Positions 33,481 through 45,395 of a stretch of 64,000 nucleotides of DNA are shown piece after piece (position 1 is the first letter of the stretch; every line of letters starts with the position of its first letter). The notes under the pieces were generated by a model. That model was not told the DNA's origin. It saw nothing but the letters and a program-made list of their open reading frames with translations, and did no database searches. Source of the stretch: Cycas panzhihuaensis (taxonomy: Eukaryota; Cycadophyta). The stretch is from positions 13,702,001 to 13,766,000 of the forward strand of contig CM041465.1 in NCBI GenBank assembly GCA_023213395.1. The letters are read 5' to 3'. Position numbers and translations under genes: made by a program.

Positions 33481-34686
33481 AATCCTGGATACTTGACTAT
33501 TTTTGTCTTATGTTGTTGATAAATTTCACATGAGGAAATATATCTCTTTACATCTCCTTTTTTGCCCTTCTAAAAGAAAGATTATTTTAAGTAATGGTAT
33601 GTTCATAGAAAACCCAAGTGACCTGCTAATGGAGAGACATTTGCATCATGTAAAATTTGCTCCTTGAGGCTAGAGTAAGAGCATATGTATATCTGATTCT
33701 TGTACTGGAGAATATTTACAGGCCATGTATAGTGGGTTGAATACCCTACCCTAGCTTGAAGATCTTGAATGATCTACTTTGTAAAGGGGTCTTAGTCCCA
33801 TTCTTGCTTAACAATTACTATCCAAGATGGATTGACCATGGTGATAAAATATAGTGTAGAGCCTTCTTCCTTACAAGACAAAGCATCAATAGCTATATTA
33901 TCCTTGCCTTTTTTTATATATGATTTCAAAGTTAAAAGCTTGCATTATGGTGACACATTTTTATTGTTCCTTATATGCTATCCTTTGATCTAGGAAATAT
34001 TTTAAGCTATCATGGTCTATTTTAATTTGTAAATATGTTTCCAATAAGTATTGTCACCATTTTCTAACTACATGGAGAATTGCTAACATCTCCTTATCAT
34101 AGGCAGATTTGACTTATTCCTTAGATGTAAGTTTATGACTTTCAAAGGCTAAAGGTTTCCCTTTTTTCATTAAGACTACTCTAATGCCTTGCCTTGATGC
34201 ATCACATTCAATGGTGAAGGTCTCTATAAAGTTTGGTATTGTAAGGACTGGTATGGTAGTTAAAGCCATATTTAGGTGTTCAAATGCTTCAAAGGCCTTA
34301 TTATTCCAATTAAAGGAATCCTTTTTCAACAAGTTAATTAAAGGGGAAGTAATCTTTGTATAGTCCTAAACAAACTTTTGATAATACCCTATAATTCCTG
34401 AGAATCCATGAAGGTCCTTAATGTTTTTGGGTTTAGGCCAATTTGTGATAACTATAATTTTCTTAAGATTCACCTTGACTCCTTAAGAGATAATATAGCC
34501 CAAATATTCTATTTTTATTTACCCAAATTGACATTTTAATTTTTTTGCATAAAGTTGGTTATTTGTAAGCACCTGTAATGCCTTATTAGCATGTTGAAGA
34601 TGGTCTTCCTATGTATAACTAAATATCAGAATGTTATAAAAAAGACTAGCATGAACTTCCTTAAGTAAGGTTGGAAGAGTTTATTC
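33481..34686 (-). pseudogene. pol: Gypsy-2 RT C-terminus, RNase H and linker
   Basis: From 34686 downwards: ILIFSYT, EDHLQHANKALQVL, LKCQFG, EYLGYIIS, GVKVNLKK, NWPKPKNIKDLHGFSGIIGY (RT thumb/connection), then 34332-34114 LKKDSFNWNNKAFEAFEHLN, PNFIETFTIECDASRQGI (RNase H start, catalytic D in ECDAS), YDKEMLAILHVVRKW and HDSLKYFLDQR. It continues as a weak linker to the integrase zinc finger. Stops are regular. Copia-2 cut this gene just before the RT active site. Confidence 0.8.
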
Positions 34687-34998
34687 TGAAAGAGGTTAAT
34701 GTATCAAGGTCATTTATGTAGATTAATTATGTGACCTTAGAATATATTATTATCATTAGCCTCTTAATGAAATACACTTTGTGTGCATTTAGATGTAATT
34801 TCAGGTTCATGTCATTAGGCAGGAAAATCCTAACCCTAATTCTCACCCTCAATAATAAAAGGTAAAATCTCAAGGAGGGAGTCATTATTCATTCTCACCT
34901 CTAAGCTTGCTCTCATATCTTGTTTCATTTTCTTTTTCATTCTCCATTGCCGTTGTATGTATGTGAGTGATTTATCTCCTAGATCTATCATTCCTTCA
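34687..34998 (+). repeat. Copia-2 5' LTR (312 bp)
   Basis: Full-length match to 42090-42401. It ends CCTTCA, followed by the PBS. Confidence 0.94.
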
Positions 34999-35000
34999 TG

Positions 35001-35012
35001 CGGTATCATAGC
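35001..35012 (+). other. Copia-2 primer-binding site, mutated
   Basis: CGGTATCATAGC against the consensus TGGTATCAGAGC: two changes, three bases from the LTR. Confidence 0.75.
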
Positions 35013-37062
35013 TAGAAGGGGATCTATTCACTCCATTCCACTTGCATGGAGTCATTTTGCTTCTCCTTCACCTCTAATGTAAAGTATTGAGAGTGCATTC
35101 ATTATTTTTTAACATCTTGATAGATTAAAATTATAGTATTTTGTATGGTGCTACTTTCTCTATATGTGCAGAAATTTAGAGGTGAAGAATACAGTTTTTG
35201 GAAGCTGTTTAGTTGCCAGAACAGTCTCGGAAGCATTAAAAGCCCAAAATTTCATAAAAATTTTGACCATCTCAGCATTTGATGAAAGTTGGCATGAAAG
35301 ATCACCTTGACTAGAGGATCATTTTTATCTTTTGGAGCAACTTTAGATTCAACCTACAATAATGAGTTTTGACTGTGATAAAAGGGTAAAATTTGTGGAT
35401 AAGTAATTTAAAGCACTTTTCCTAATGAAATCCTTTAATTATAAGCTAAAAATCTGAAAGTTTTATTAAGGGATCTAGTAGATTTATGTCTTAGTATCAG
35501 TTTAAGATAAATCTTATCAAATTTTATCTACTGGTTAGTGAGATCTCTGCAATTTTCTCACAGTTGTTGATTTTGCCTACTCAATCCCACAAAGGACATT
35601 GCAAGGGCATTTTGGGTAATGTTTTAGCATATTTTGTAGATGGTACAGAAGGGAAAGTTAATTTATGTATCAAAATGTAACTTTTGACATATTGAAATTT
35701 AGATTCTAAGATAGTTGATCTGGCATGATTTTACTTTGGTGTTTTTTTAGGCAAAAAATTTTTTATGCCTTTTCTAAAATATAACTTCACAACTCTATCA
35801 GAAATGATATTTTGAACACTTTTTCCTTCTGTCATAAATTCAGATTTCATCATTTAGGCTTTCATATTTGTAATTTTTTAAAAATTTGTCCATTTATCTT
35901 TATTTGTAAATTTTATGAAAAAAATCATAAAATAGGGCAAAATAACATGCATATTAATTTTAAAATATCATCATTTTAGTAGAAAGTTGATCCACTCTTT
36001 AGCCCATTGTGGCTTTTCTATCAAAACTTCCAAAATCATATTTGGAAACATTGTACTAAAGTAAAGGAAACCTTAGATCGGAAGTAACATCCAGTTCCCC
36101 TACTAAATATAGCATGATTTTTCTATTTGCACACATAGCATAAAGCATCACAAAAGAAGCAACAATAATAAAGCATCATAAAAGTAGCAACAATAATAAA
36201 GCATCATAAAAGTAGCAACAATAATAAAGCATCATAAAAGCAATAATAACAATAAAGCATTACAAAAACAACACCAACAACAAAGTAAGCACGAAAAGCA
36301 AGCAAGCACATTTGGCAACTTTCCATTTTCGTTTTTAGTTATATGGAAACATCTTATACTATTCTTAAAAGGAATCTCATTCGTACGATCTATACCACCA
36401 GTTCTTGACTTGCGCGCACACTCACCTTGGTTGAAATAGACCAAGGTTGGCCGAAGTCCAGGCCCTAAGGGAGGTGTGAGTTTCATACTGGGTCTGGTCT
36501 TAACCGAAATAGTGGTGGAGGGATAGGTTAACCATACCTATAGTCTCTAATTAGGGATAATCCTGATAACCACCCAGGAAAACTAAAAACCTTCATGTAA
36601 GATTAAAATTAACCTGGTCCAATATCCATCAGAGCCATGGGATACATAGTACTGTTTAACTCTTCAGAGGAGGTATATAGCTGCTCATTGGTGAACTAGG
36701 TGAGGACTGGGAGTACTTGGGCTCCACTGTGACTTGGATTTCATCACTAAGTGCAGATGCGAGTATCATGGGTGAAGGCCGTAATCATATACTAGAAGCC
36801 TTAGGCATCGAAACCTCACCTACATTTGGACATAAGTGAGAGGTTAGTGGCATGATACGTTACCACTCTTTGCCAACTCTACATTAGACCTCATTCTTAC
36901 ATCATTGCTTATATTCATTTTTTATAATTATTGAAAAATACTTAAACATTGCTTACTTCTCATCATAATAATCATTTCTACATCCCTAGTGCACTAGGTA
37001 TACAAACCACACATGTTAGTAGCACATACTTTTATCATCTCTTCTACTTCTTCATCATCACC
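35013..37062 (+). other. Copia-2 long (2.05 kb) leader
   Basis: It runs from PBS to gag ATG without a gene. The first part has AT-rich text with words like 'gatctctgcaattttctcac'. The middle has a 28-bp tandem array (36143-36282). The last 600 bp are conserved with the Copia-1 leader. The length matches Copia-1 (2.0 kb), so it is a family trait. Confidence 0.7.
36143..36282 (+). repeat. 28-bp tandem repeat (about five units)
   Basis: The word 'aagcat' recurs at 36143, 36171, 36199, 36227 and 36255, exactly 28 bp apart. The unit contains 'aagcatcataaaag' and 'agcaacaataat'. The first and last units are diverged. Confidence 0.9.
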
Positions 37063-38010
37063 ATGTCATCTCAATTCAAGAAGAATGTTAACTGTGTATT
37101 GAAAGGCAAAGAAAATTGGGATATATGGTACACTGGAATTAAAAAAACTACAAAGTATAAAGGCCTTTGGAGAGCTTGCTTGCAGCCTACACCCAACATA
37201 CCAGTAATGGCTACAACAGTTGTTTTTAGTGGATCTGCCCCAACAACTCCTATAGATGTTGCGACCAGACTACAATGGGAGATAGATGATGAAAGATTCG
37301 TGCAGGAATTTTGTTGGTCATTGATCACTCATTACACAACTTGATAAACAAAGAGGAACATGATACAGCTTGGAAGGTCCTAGAAGTTCTCAAAAAGAAC
37401 TTTGATGCAAAGTTAGATTTAGAGTTTGTTCATCTTATTTTGAAAATGAACAAATTAAAAATGCAGAAGGGATGAGCTCATGAGATAATAAATCTCCTTC
37501 GACCAATCAAATAGGTAATTGACAAAGACTTTAAGACCCAATGCATCACTTGGGCATTTTGATCCAGTCATGTTTGCATGTCCCTGATTATAAAAACTTG
37601 CTTGGAAGTCTTTAATCTAGTGGAACATTGAAGACACTCAACTTTGAAACACTTGCAGAGAAGTTCATAGAATTTGATAAGACCTTTGATAAAAACTTTG
37701 TAGCCTCTAACTCTCTTCCAGATGCATCCCTTGAGATAGAAGAAGAAGTTTGCTACAAAAAAAATCAAGGTGCCTCTCGTGGCAAAGGAAATAACTAAGC
37801 AAGAGGAAGAGGAAGAAATATGGGAAATCATCCACAAGGTCAATCAAACCCTCAATCATAACCTCGATAGTTTCAAGGCCAAGGGCCATCTCAACAAAGA
37901 GTAAGACAGTCAAGCCAAACCAGCACTTCTTTAGGGACTTGTAATCAAACTATTATGTATGATCGGTGTAACCGTAAATGACACTTAGCAAAAGATTGTA
38001 GAACTTCCAC
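37063..38010 (+). pseudogene. gag: Copia-2 gag
   Basis: The ATG at 37063 gives MSSQFKKNVNCVLKGKENWD, IWYTGIKKTTKYKGLW, LQWEIDDERFVQEF, then (after a frameshift near 37320) SLHNLINKEEHDTAWKVLEV, FDAKLDLEFVHLILKMNK: the UBN2-type copia gag. The zinc knuckle is at 37961-38003 (RCNRK, stop, HLAKDC); its first Cys is Tyr and Gly is a stop. The Trp lost in Copia-1 (KENWD) is kept here. The start matches Copia-1 gag. Confidence 0.85.
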
Positions 38011-38640
38011 TTATATGTTGGCCAAGTTCCAACCAAAACATGGAGCTCATAATGTTGAAGAAACTTATGAAGAATCCTTTAGTGGTGTAGGTTTTGTACA
38101 AGCACACATTCAAAGAATTGAGAAATGCCATTGACCAACTAAAGAGATACTTTGAAGCTCGGTGTGGATATATCACTTGTGAATTCCCTTCACCAATGCC
38201 AAGCCTTATTGGAATTGCCAATAGTGTGGCTTCAATCGATGGACAGTGGATCATGGACACAGGAGCAACTCAACATATGACATGCAGTCGTAGTCTATAT
38301 CAAACATTTGACTCAAATGTTCATGGAGTTGTTCACATGGCTGATAAATCACAACAACTTGTTGAAGGAATTGGCAACATTTGCCTGAAACTCCCAGGCT
38401 TAGAAGATTTTACATTACTTGATGTCTTATACATACTCAATCTCAAATAAAACCTACTCTCTTTATCCACACTTGTTTCTTATGGATTTGATCTTAGTGT
38501 AACCGCAAATGACCAGACTCTTAAGGTCATTCACCCTCTAACTAATCAGGTGGTTTTGACTGGACATCTCTATGGCAAACTCTTTCGACTAAATGGCTCT
38601 CCATCTTTTGAAGCTCATTGTGCCTAAAACCCTTGTGTTG
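38010..38640 (+). pseudogene. pol: Copia-2 protease and GAG-pre-integrase
   Basis: Open frame 38094-38450: GQWIMDTGATQHMTCSRSLY is the aspartic protease active site (D-T-G-A), then VHMADKSQQLVEGIGNICLK and DFTLLDVLYILNLK. Past a stop: LSTLVSYGFDLSVTAND, HPLTNQVVLTGHLYGKLFRL, the pre-integrase region. The protease would mature the polyprotein; its active-site wording is intact here. Confidence 0.85.
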
Positions 38641-39550
38641 ATGAAGAATTTATATTTAATTCCATCTTGACCCATTCAACATTGTTACCAAAAGCTCTTT
38701 AGCATGCTCGCATGGGCCATGTTTACATTGATAGACTTAGAGATCTTTTTAACACTCTTCTAAACCTTCCAAAGTTTTTCTTTAAGCCCTTTAAATGTGA
38801 AGCTTGTATCATTGCCAAATCTCATCGATAACCCTTTCCCAAAAGTCAGTAGAAATTGAGCCATCCATTACAATTGGTACACTCTAGTTTGTGTGGGCTA
38901 GTGCCCATTCCTTCACTAAAGGGCAAGCTATATTACATCTCTTTTATTAATGATTACACTAGAAAAGTATGGGTAATTTTTCTACATAAGAAAGATGAAG
39001 CATTTCGTATATTCAAGGAATTCAAAGCCCTAACTGAAAAAGAGTCAGGTTATCAACTCAAATATCTTTGAACTGATAATGGTGGAAAATATACCTCATA
39101 TGAGTTTGAAAGCTACCTTTAAGATAATGGCATCAAGCATCAAATAATAGTAACAGGTACCCCACAATAAAATGTAGTTGTCGAGCATATGAATAGGACA
39201 ATCATGAACATGGCTCGTGCTATGTTAATATATAAAAATGTACATGTCTATTTATGGACTGAAGTAATATGGACAGTTGTTTATTATATTAATGCTATTA
39301 GCCCATCAAAGGAAGTACAATCACTTAATGAAAAGTGGTCAAGATAATCCCCCACTGTTCACTACTTTAAAATTTTTGGCTCTACATGATATACCCACAT
39401 TCTGGATATAGATCGAAATAAACTCTAGATAAGGGCATTTAAAGGTATCTTTGTTGGATACGGTATGGATAAGAAAGGGTATAAGGTCTTCATACCTTCA
39501 CAATGAAAAATCATCGTTACCAGAGATGTCATTTTTGCATAGATAGAGGA
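38640..39550 (+). pseudogene. pol: Copia-2 integrase
   Basis: ARMGHVYIDRLRDLF and CEACIIAKSHR are the zinc finger. Catalytic core: LYYISFINDYTRKVWVIFLH (first position), TDNGGKYTSYEFESYL (second D), VVEHMNRTIMNMARAML (third residue E). Then YLWTEVIWTVVYYINAISPS and FKGIFVGYGMDKKGYKVFIP. Stops at 39069, 39118 and others. The 38856-39071 frame is the best open piece. Confidence 0.83.
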
Positions 39551-41642
39551 TTAGTTACTTAAACTAGACTCCATAGTACCCTCACACCGTTATAATAATG
39601 TTATCAAGTATGATGTTCAGATTCCAAAATTTGGGGGGGCGGGGGGGGGGGGGGGACAGACATAAATTACTCCAAATGTTGGAAGCTAACAATAGAGCCT
39701 TGGAGGATACAAGTTATGACTCTAAACCGATGAGTGCACATCTAGCATCATCTTTTGAAGATAGCAGTGTTAACAAAGGCAAAGCCATTATAGAAGAACC
39801 ATCTTCTCCATCTTCATTTGACAAAGGTAAAACAATGGCAGAAGGACCATCTTCCTCAAGTGCATCAACATCCTCCTAAAAAATAATCATTTTAATAAAT
39901 AAAATGAGAACCATGAAGTTGAGGAAATGGGGACTTCATTCCCAACTCGAAGATCTCGAGGAGTCTGCTAACTCAATAAGGACATACGACCAGATGAGGT
40001 GGGTAAAATTGGCACTAGAAGTGCCCATAGAGCAAGGATGCAGGAATCATTATATACTAAGCTTAAACCAGCAGAACTACACCTTACTCTTAATGAAGAG
40101 CCCTTAATGTACCAAGAAGCTGTAAAGCATACAACTTGGAGAAATGCCATGAATGAAGAGTACCAATCTCTTATCAAGAATGGTACATGGGAGCTCATTG
40201 ATCTACTACTTGGCAGAAAGGTAATTTAAAATAAATGGGTGTTCAAAAACAAATATAGATCAGATGGCACCCTTGAAAAATACAAGGCAAAGTTGGTAGA
40301 TAAAGGATTTACATAAAGGGAAGGCATCAAATACACTAAATTCTTTGCAATTGCAACCAAGTGGCCTACAATTAGAACTCTTGTGGCCTTGGCCACTCAA
40401 CAGGGTTGGAAATCCCACCAACTTAATATTAAAACTGTGTTTCTCAATAGAGATATTGAAGAAGAAATTTAAATAGCTCAGCTAGAAGGATATGAGATTG
40501 AAGGTCAAGAGCATAAGGTTTGCAGGCTCAGAAAGTCCTTGTATGGCCTTAAACAAGCCCCTCGCACTTGGTTTGCTAAGATGTTTAAAAGGATAAGGCA
40601 ACTTAGATATAAGGTTTATGGCTATCAAGATATTGATGCAACATTGTTCATCAAGCACCATAAGGATAAAGTCACTTATCTCATAATCTTTATGGATGGC
40701 ATGCTAATAACGAGTAATAGTGAATAGGCAATAAGCTAGTTGAAAAAGGACCTTAGGAAAACATTCAAATTGTCTGACATCGGCTTGATGAAATATTACT
40801 TGGGAATTGAAGTAACATAAAAGAATGGAAAAATTTTCCTCTCCCAAGAAAAATACATCAACGATCTTCTAACCAAGTTTTAGTTAGAAGATGCTTGACC
40901 AATGATATTACCTATGGACCCTAACATCAAACTCTTAGCTGAAGGTGACGCTAGGGAGGCAGACGTAACACTCTACATGAAACTTATAGGTAGTCTCATC
41001 TACACTACCAATACAAGGCCAAATATTATATACTCTATCAATATTCTTGCTCATTACATGACAAATCCTAAGCAGAATTATTGGTAGGCAGCACTGCGAG
41101 TGTTGAGATACCTTAGGACGACCAACAAATATGGTTTGTTGTATGAACCTAATTCACACTTTAATCTTTCTACATCCACAGACTTAGACTTTGCAGGAGA
41201 TAAAGATACAGGAAGATCTACATCTGGGTATGTAACGTTTCATGGAACAACATGAATATCATAAAGATTTAGATGACAGAAGATAGTTGCAGATTCAACC
41301 ACTGAAGCTAAATACATTGCTACTTCTGAGACCAGCAAAGAGGTGATATGGATGAGAAAATTATTGGAAACATTAAATATCACACAAACTAATCCTACAA
41401 GTCTTCATATGGATAATTATTTAGTAATTTGCATGGTGAAAAATCTTGTATTTTATGATTGTACCAAACACATAAGTACAAAAGTCCATAGGATTAGAAA
41501 ACTTATTCATGACGACATAATTCAATTGGATTACTACCCCATAGCAGATTAAGTGGCTGATATCTTCAGCAAACCACTGCAAAAGATGAAGTTTGAGCAG
41601 TTCCAAAGGTAACTCAGCCTTAGGGCCTCCATCTTCAATTGA
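39551..41642 (+). pseudogene. pol: Copia-2 RT and RNase H
   Basis: A linker rich in Ser/Pro (EEPSSPSSFDKGK), then [70 protein letters not shown], and FMDGMLITSNSE at about 40689-40724, where the second catalytic Asp is Gly. RNase H: DFAGDKDTGRSTSGYVTFHG, ADSTTEAKYIATSE, TKHISTKVHRIRKLI, ADIFSKPLQKMKFEQF. It ends at 41640-41642. About a dozen stops. Confidence 0.86.
39633..39655 (+). repeat. G-tract (G7 C G15)
   Basis: A near-pure G run in the integrase-RT linker of Copia-2. The equivalent part of Copia-1 (near 26670) has only an ordinary short C run on the + strand ('atctcccccctt'). Confidence 0.9.
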
Positions 41643-42076
41643 TTAAAGAAGATGGAAACAGGATCATCATACTATATTCTCTTTGTGAAAATCCTTTGTG
41701 GACACAGAAGAATAAGAGTAAGTCTCTACTCTATCCTCTTTGTGAAAACTCCATGTGGGCATGGAAGGATAAGGGTTGTACTAGTTTTGGAAAATTGGAA
41801 CCTGTGAAAACCTAAAAGAGCATAGGGGATGACCAAATAGTATATGAAAACTTAGCAGATTAAGCTACACATTTAAGTTGCTTGGCTATCAGGCTGCATC
41901 AAAGAGCTACCTTAGCCATTTTAATTTATAAAAAGGGCTATAGATCTTAGAAAGTTCATGGGTTTCTATTCCCCATGGGGGTTTTCCCATAAAAGTGTCA
42001 TTTAGAATTTCAATGCAATAATAAGGCTCAAATGAAGACCTCATAGAATAGATTTTCTCAAAATGACCTTCTACCA
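41643..42076 (+). other. Copia-2 3' untranslated region
   Basis: Homologous to the Copia-1 3' UTR, with the same 57-bp-spaced duplicated unit ('ctctttgtgaaaatcc', 'gaataagagtaagtctc'). Confidence 0.7.
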
Positions 42077-42089
42077 TTAAGGGGGGGAT
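42077..42089 (+). other. Copia-2 polypurine tract
   Basis: AT-TAAGGGGGGGAT directly before the LTR start at 42090; matches Copia-1. Confidence 0.88.
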
Positions 42090-42401
42090 TGAAAGAGGTT
42101 AATGTATCAAGGTCATTTGTGTAGATTAATTATATGACCTTAGGATATATTATTATCATTAGTATCTTAATGAAATACACTTTATGTACATTTAGATGTA
42201 ATTTTGAGTTCATGTCATTAGGTGGGAAAATCCTAACCCTAATGCTCACCCTCAATAATAAAAGGTGAAATCTCAAGGAGAGAGTCATTATTCATTCTCA
42301 CCTCCAAGCTTGCTCTCATATCTTGTTTCATCTTCTTTTTCATTCTCCATTGCCATTGTGTGTATATAAGTGATTTATCTCCTAGATCCATCATTCCTTC
42401 A
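42090..42401 (+). repeat. Copia-2 3' LTR (312 bp)
   Basis: Mate of 34687-34998. Confidence 0.94.
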
Positions 42402-42406
42402 TGTTC

Positions 42407-42790
42407 ATGAGTCCTTAAAAGGTGAATAGGGCATTAGTCAAGCTAAATGGCACGACTACAAATTCATAATATCTTTCATATGTACAAAAAGTAGTTTTAT
42501 GAACATCCTCTACCTTGATCCTAATTTGATGGTATCTTGACCACAAGTCTAATGATGTGAAGAATATTGCTCCATGGAGTTTATCCAAGAGTTCATCGAT
42601 GACTAGTATAGCAAATTTATCCTTGATGGTTATCTTATTGAGCTCATAGTAGTCTATACACATGCAAAATGAGTCATCCCTTTTTCTTACTAAAATCACT
42701 AGAGTAAAAAAAGTACTTTTACTTTTTCTAATAGTGCCAGTATTAAGGAGTTCTTGAACTAGTCATTCAATTTCATTCCTTTGTTGGTAG
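42407..42790 (-). pseudogene. pol: Gypsy-2 reverse transcriptase, N-terminal half
   Basis: The 42699-42415 frame reads MILVRKRDDSFCMCIDYYEL, NKITIKDKFAILVIDELLDK, LHGAIFFTSLDLWSRYHQIR, TTFCTYERYYEFVVVPFSLT: RT fingers and palm (family 'VKKKDGSWRMCVDYRALN', 'FSKIDL.SGYHQIR', 'MPFGLTNAP'). Upstream in the same phase LVQELLNTGTIRKSK-like text is seen. Copia-2 interrupts it before the YxDD motif; the rest resumes at 34686. Confidence 0.84.
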
Positions 42791-43590
42791 GGATACTAAT
42801 ATGGTCAAATATAAAGAGTATTGCTTCTAGCTACTAGGTCAATGCTATGATCTTGGTCACATATTAGAGGGAGACCTTGAGGAATGTCCTAAAAGATCTA
42901 GTTGTGGCAGTGATGTACCAATTCTAAGTCATTTGGTATACCATCATCTTGGAGAATATCCTCTTCTATTGGAAGTTCATGACCTTCTAGAGCATAATAT
43001 TTGGCAATGATTCATGTACCATGCTTTTTAATGAGCCTCTCCATATAGTATGAGCTAATGATTTGGGTTGGAGGAGCAATGATCTCATTCAATTGATAGT
43101 CAATTCCTTTAGAAGTAAATTAGATGAAGAGCACTTACATTTTAAGTTGAATGGTCCCTAGTGGTTTGAGCCATTGTATTCCTAGTACAACATTGACTCC
43201 TCTAATGGAAATGGCATACATGGAAGTGGAGAGGTGATACTCACCCATTTACGACTTAATGTTGTGGTATTTCCTCCCACAAGAGAGTGTCCCTCTATTA
43301 GCCACCATAACCTGGAAATTTTTAACAGGATATGGAAAACAATTAAGTTCTTTAGCAAGTTTTTGATTAATGATATTGTGGGTGCTCCTAAAATCTATGA
43401 GGATAACGACCTTCCTTTTCTTTATGTACCTAATAAGTTTGAGTGCTTGTGGGGTCATGATTCCAGTAAGGGCATGCATAAATATAGTAGTAGTATCTTC
43501 TTCTTCCTCCTCAAGTGGATCGCCATCATTATTTTTTGGCTCTAAGGAGGTTTCCTCTACTAGTTAATCATCTTGGACATCCTCAATGAT
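42791..43590 (-). pseudogene. pol: Gypsy-2 protease and linker
   Basis: Frame 43479-43249: HALTGIMTPQALKLIRYIKK, RKVVILIDFRSTHNIINQKL. Plant gypsy proteases have 'VLIDSGSTHNFI' here, so D-S-G has become D-F-R. Upstream is an acidic stretch with a Glu run (near 43500-43525). Inactive by this change and by stops in the linker down to RT. Confidence 0.75.
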
Positions 43591-44750
43591 GAATAAGTGT
43601 CATTCAGGACACTTATGTTCTTTTTTCCACTTTTGGTTATAACAAAAACATAACCCTTTCAACCATTTCTCATCCATCTTTTAGGAAGTTGTTCATTGCA
43701 CACCAAGAACCTAAAATTATGGTCAGTTTTCTAGGAATGTTCATGGGAGGGGTTGAGATGCCTTATTTTTTGCTTTAATATGTTGAGAAAATTTGATAGT
43801 TGTAGAGATGTTATCAGGTTTTAGGAGTTGCAACTCATGTCTGATGTCATCTCATAACCCACTAATGTATAACTCAAGTAATTTATTTTGATAAAGACCA
43901 TCAACCCTTGTGGAGATACATTAGTATTCTACTATATAAGTTGAAACAATCCCCTCTTATTTGACTTTAGCTAATTGGTTAAAGTAGTCATGATCACAAG
44001 TACTATCATATTAAGCTATAAGATCCTTGACAAAACCCTCCTATTGATAATTAACCTCACTAATTATTTTTATAACCCATTGGTAGGGTTCAATTTCTAT
44101 GTGTAGAGAAGTAAGAGGGATCTTCTTATTTGCTTGAACTTGATGAAGAGAAAAGCATTATTCCATTTGGGTAATCTAGATATGTACCTTTGTGCTATTG
44201 AACTTTTTAATTTCTACCTTAGGGAGGAAGTTAGGAGAGAAGTGCCTACCATCATTATCTTCATCTTATTTAGTGAAGTGATACCCACCTATATGAGTAG
44301 TATCATCAAATTTAATCTTTTCTTCCTTAAAGGGTTTTATGGATGTGAGATCCAGCATTGCTACTTAAAAATTTTCATTGAAGTCAGTTTGGATTTATAA
44401 TATATCTCCTTAAAGTTATGTGATAGTATCATTAAGATCTTAAGTCTAGATAGGGTTCATCTTAGGGGCCATTTATTTACAAGACCTAAGTTGAATCTTA
44501 GTTAGTAAATGTGAATGAAAAGGATTTGATGGGATGTCTATAGACTATTATCCCCAATGTTTTGCAATGAGGTAATATGGTTTTTTTTTTTTCCTTTTTT
44601 TCCTTTTTTACTTTTTTACTTTTTTTTCTTTCTTTCTTTTTTACTTTTTTGGTCTACTAACTAGTTGACTAACTATATGCATATGGACTGATAACAAACT
44701 AGATAGATACACTAGATTTAATAAATTAATGATGGTTAACTCATTGATTA
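43591..44750 (-). pseudogene. gag: Gypsy-2 gag
   Basis: The - strand reads FNQLAKVK near 43980, GIVSTYIVEY, RVDGLYQNKLLELYISGL, DDIRHELQLLKPDNIST, IKFSQHIKAKNKA, then KMDEKWLKGLCFCYNQKW, KKEHKC (43690-43600), a C-H-C-type zinc finger as in chromoviral gag. Family gag has 'LLELFISGL..DI..ELQ...P..' in the same order. Many stops. The N-terminal limit is not clear. Confidence 0.7.
44579..44660. repeat. T-rich low-complexity run
   Basis: Mostly T with short C and A breaks, in the Gypsy-2 leader. Confidence 0.85.
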
Positions 44751-45381
44751 ACTAGGTGCATACAAACCACTAGTAAATAGACTAGGTATACTAGGTATAG
44801 GATTGTCTAGTTTGTAGGCCCTCTAATATACTGATCCTAATCATAAATAATATTGACTTATAGAGCCTAACACTTTACTCTGTAGTCATACTACCCCATC
44901 TCTAGGGTACATGGAGAGTAACTTCTTAGGGTTAACTGCTTATCGATGTACTACAAATTATAGATAATCAATAAGTTTCCTATTATTACCTATATTAGGA
45001 AGGCCTATCTACGGGGTCCTCCTATATACCCATAGGTATGTGGAGGCACAATTCCTTAGTCAAGTTCTATCTGAGGCTTGATTTAGAAGTGTGATCTCCA
45101 GTCCTTCATATAAGAGACAAAAAATCTACAATGCACTTAGCCTAAAATGATAGATCCTCATGATATTTATAGACCCTTAGTATAGGGTCTCTATCTAAAT
45201 GTAAAAGAAAACTACTCGATGGTAGTATTAAGGTAGTTTCCTAATTGCAGTGTTGCCTACCCCCAAAAACTAAAAGTGACTAAGCACAAATTAAATAAGA
45301 ATAGGTACTGATAAGAAAAAATAAATATTAAAAAATTGATTATTTAATACCTTTGACTCTCTCAAAGGGTAAGGATTGGTT
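44751..45381 (-). other. Gypsy-2 leader, no gene seen
   Basis: Sequence between PBS and gag on the - strand; stops in all frames. Confidence 0.5.
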
Positions 45382-45393
45382 GCTCTGATACCA
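45382..45393 (-). other. Gypsy-2 primer-binding site (initiator-Met tRNA)
   Basis: The - strand reads TGGTATCAGAGC, two bases from the LTR at 45396. It is intact despite the age of the element. Confidence 0.9.
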
Positions 45394-45395
45394 CT

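Larger units (their letters stand above)
34687..42401 (+). mobile_element. Copia-2: Ty1/copia LTR retrotransposon in the Gypsy-2 RT
   Basis: A 7.7-kb insertion. Both LTRs are 312 bp (TGAAAGAGG...CCTTCA) and differ at about 22 positions by eye. Flanking 5-mers TATTC (34682-34686) and TGTTC (42402-42406) are a target duplication with one change. It has a PBS-like site at 35001-35012, PPT at 42077-42089, and gag, protease, integrase, RT, RNase H in copia order. It is the same family as Copia-1. Stops and a mutated RT active site (FMDG) make it inactive. Confidence 0.93.

Noticed and set aside
36143-36282. Possible CRISPR-like array (regular 28-bp spacing)
   Set aside because: The units are directly adjacent with no unique spacers, and the locus is a plant retrotransposon leader.
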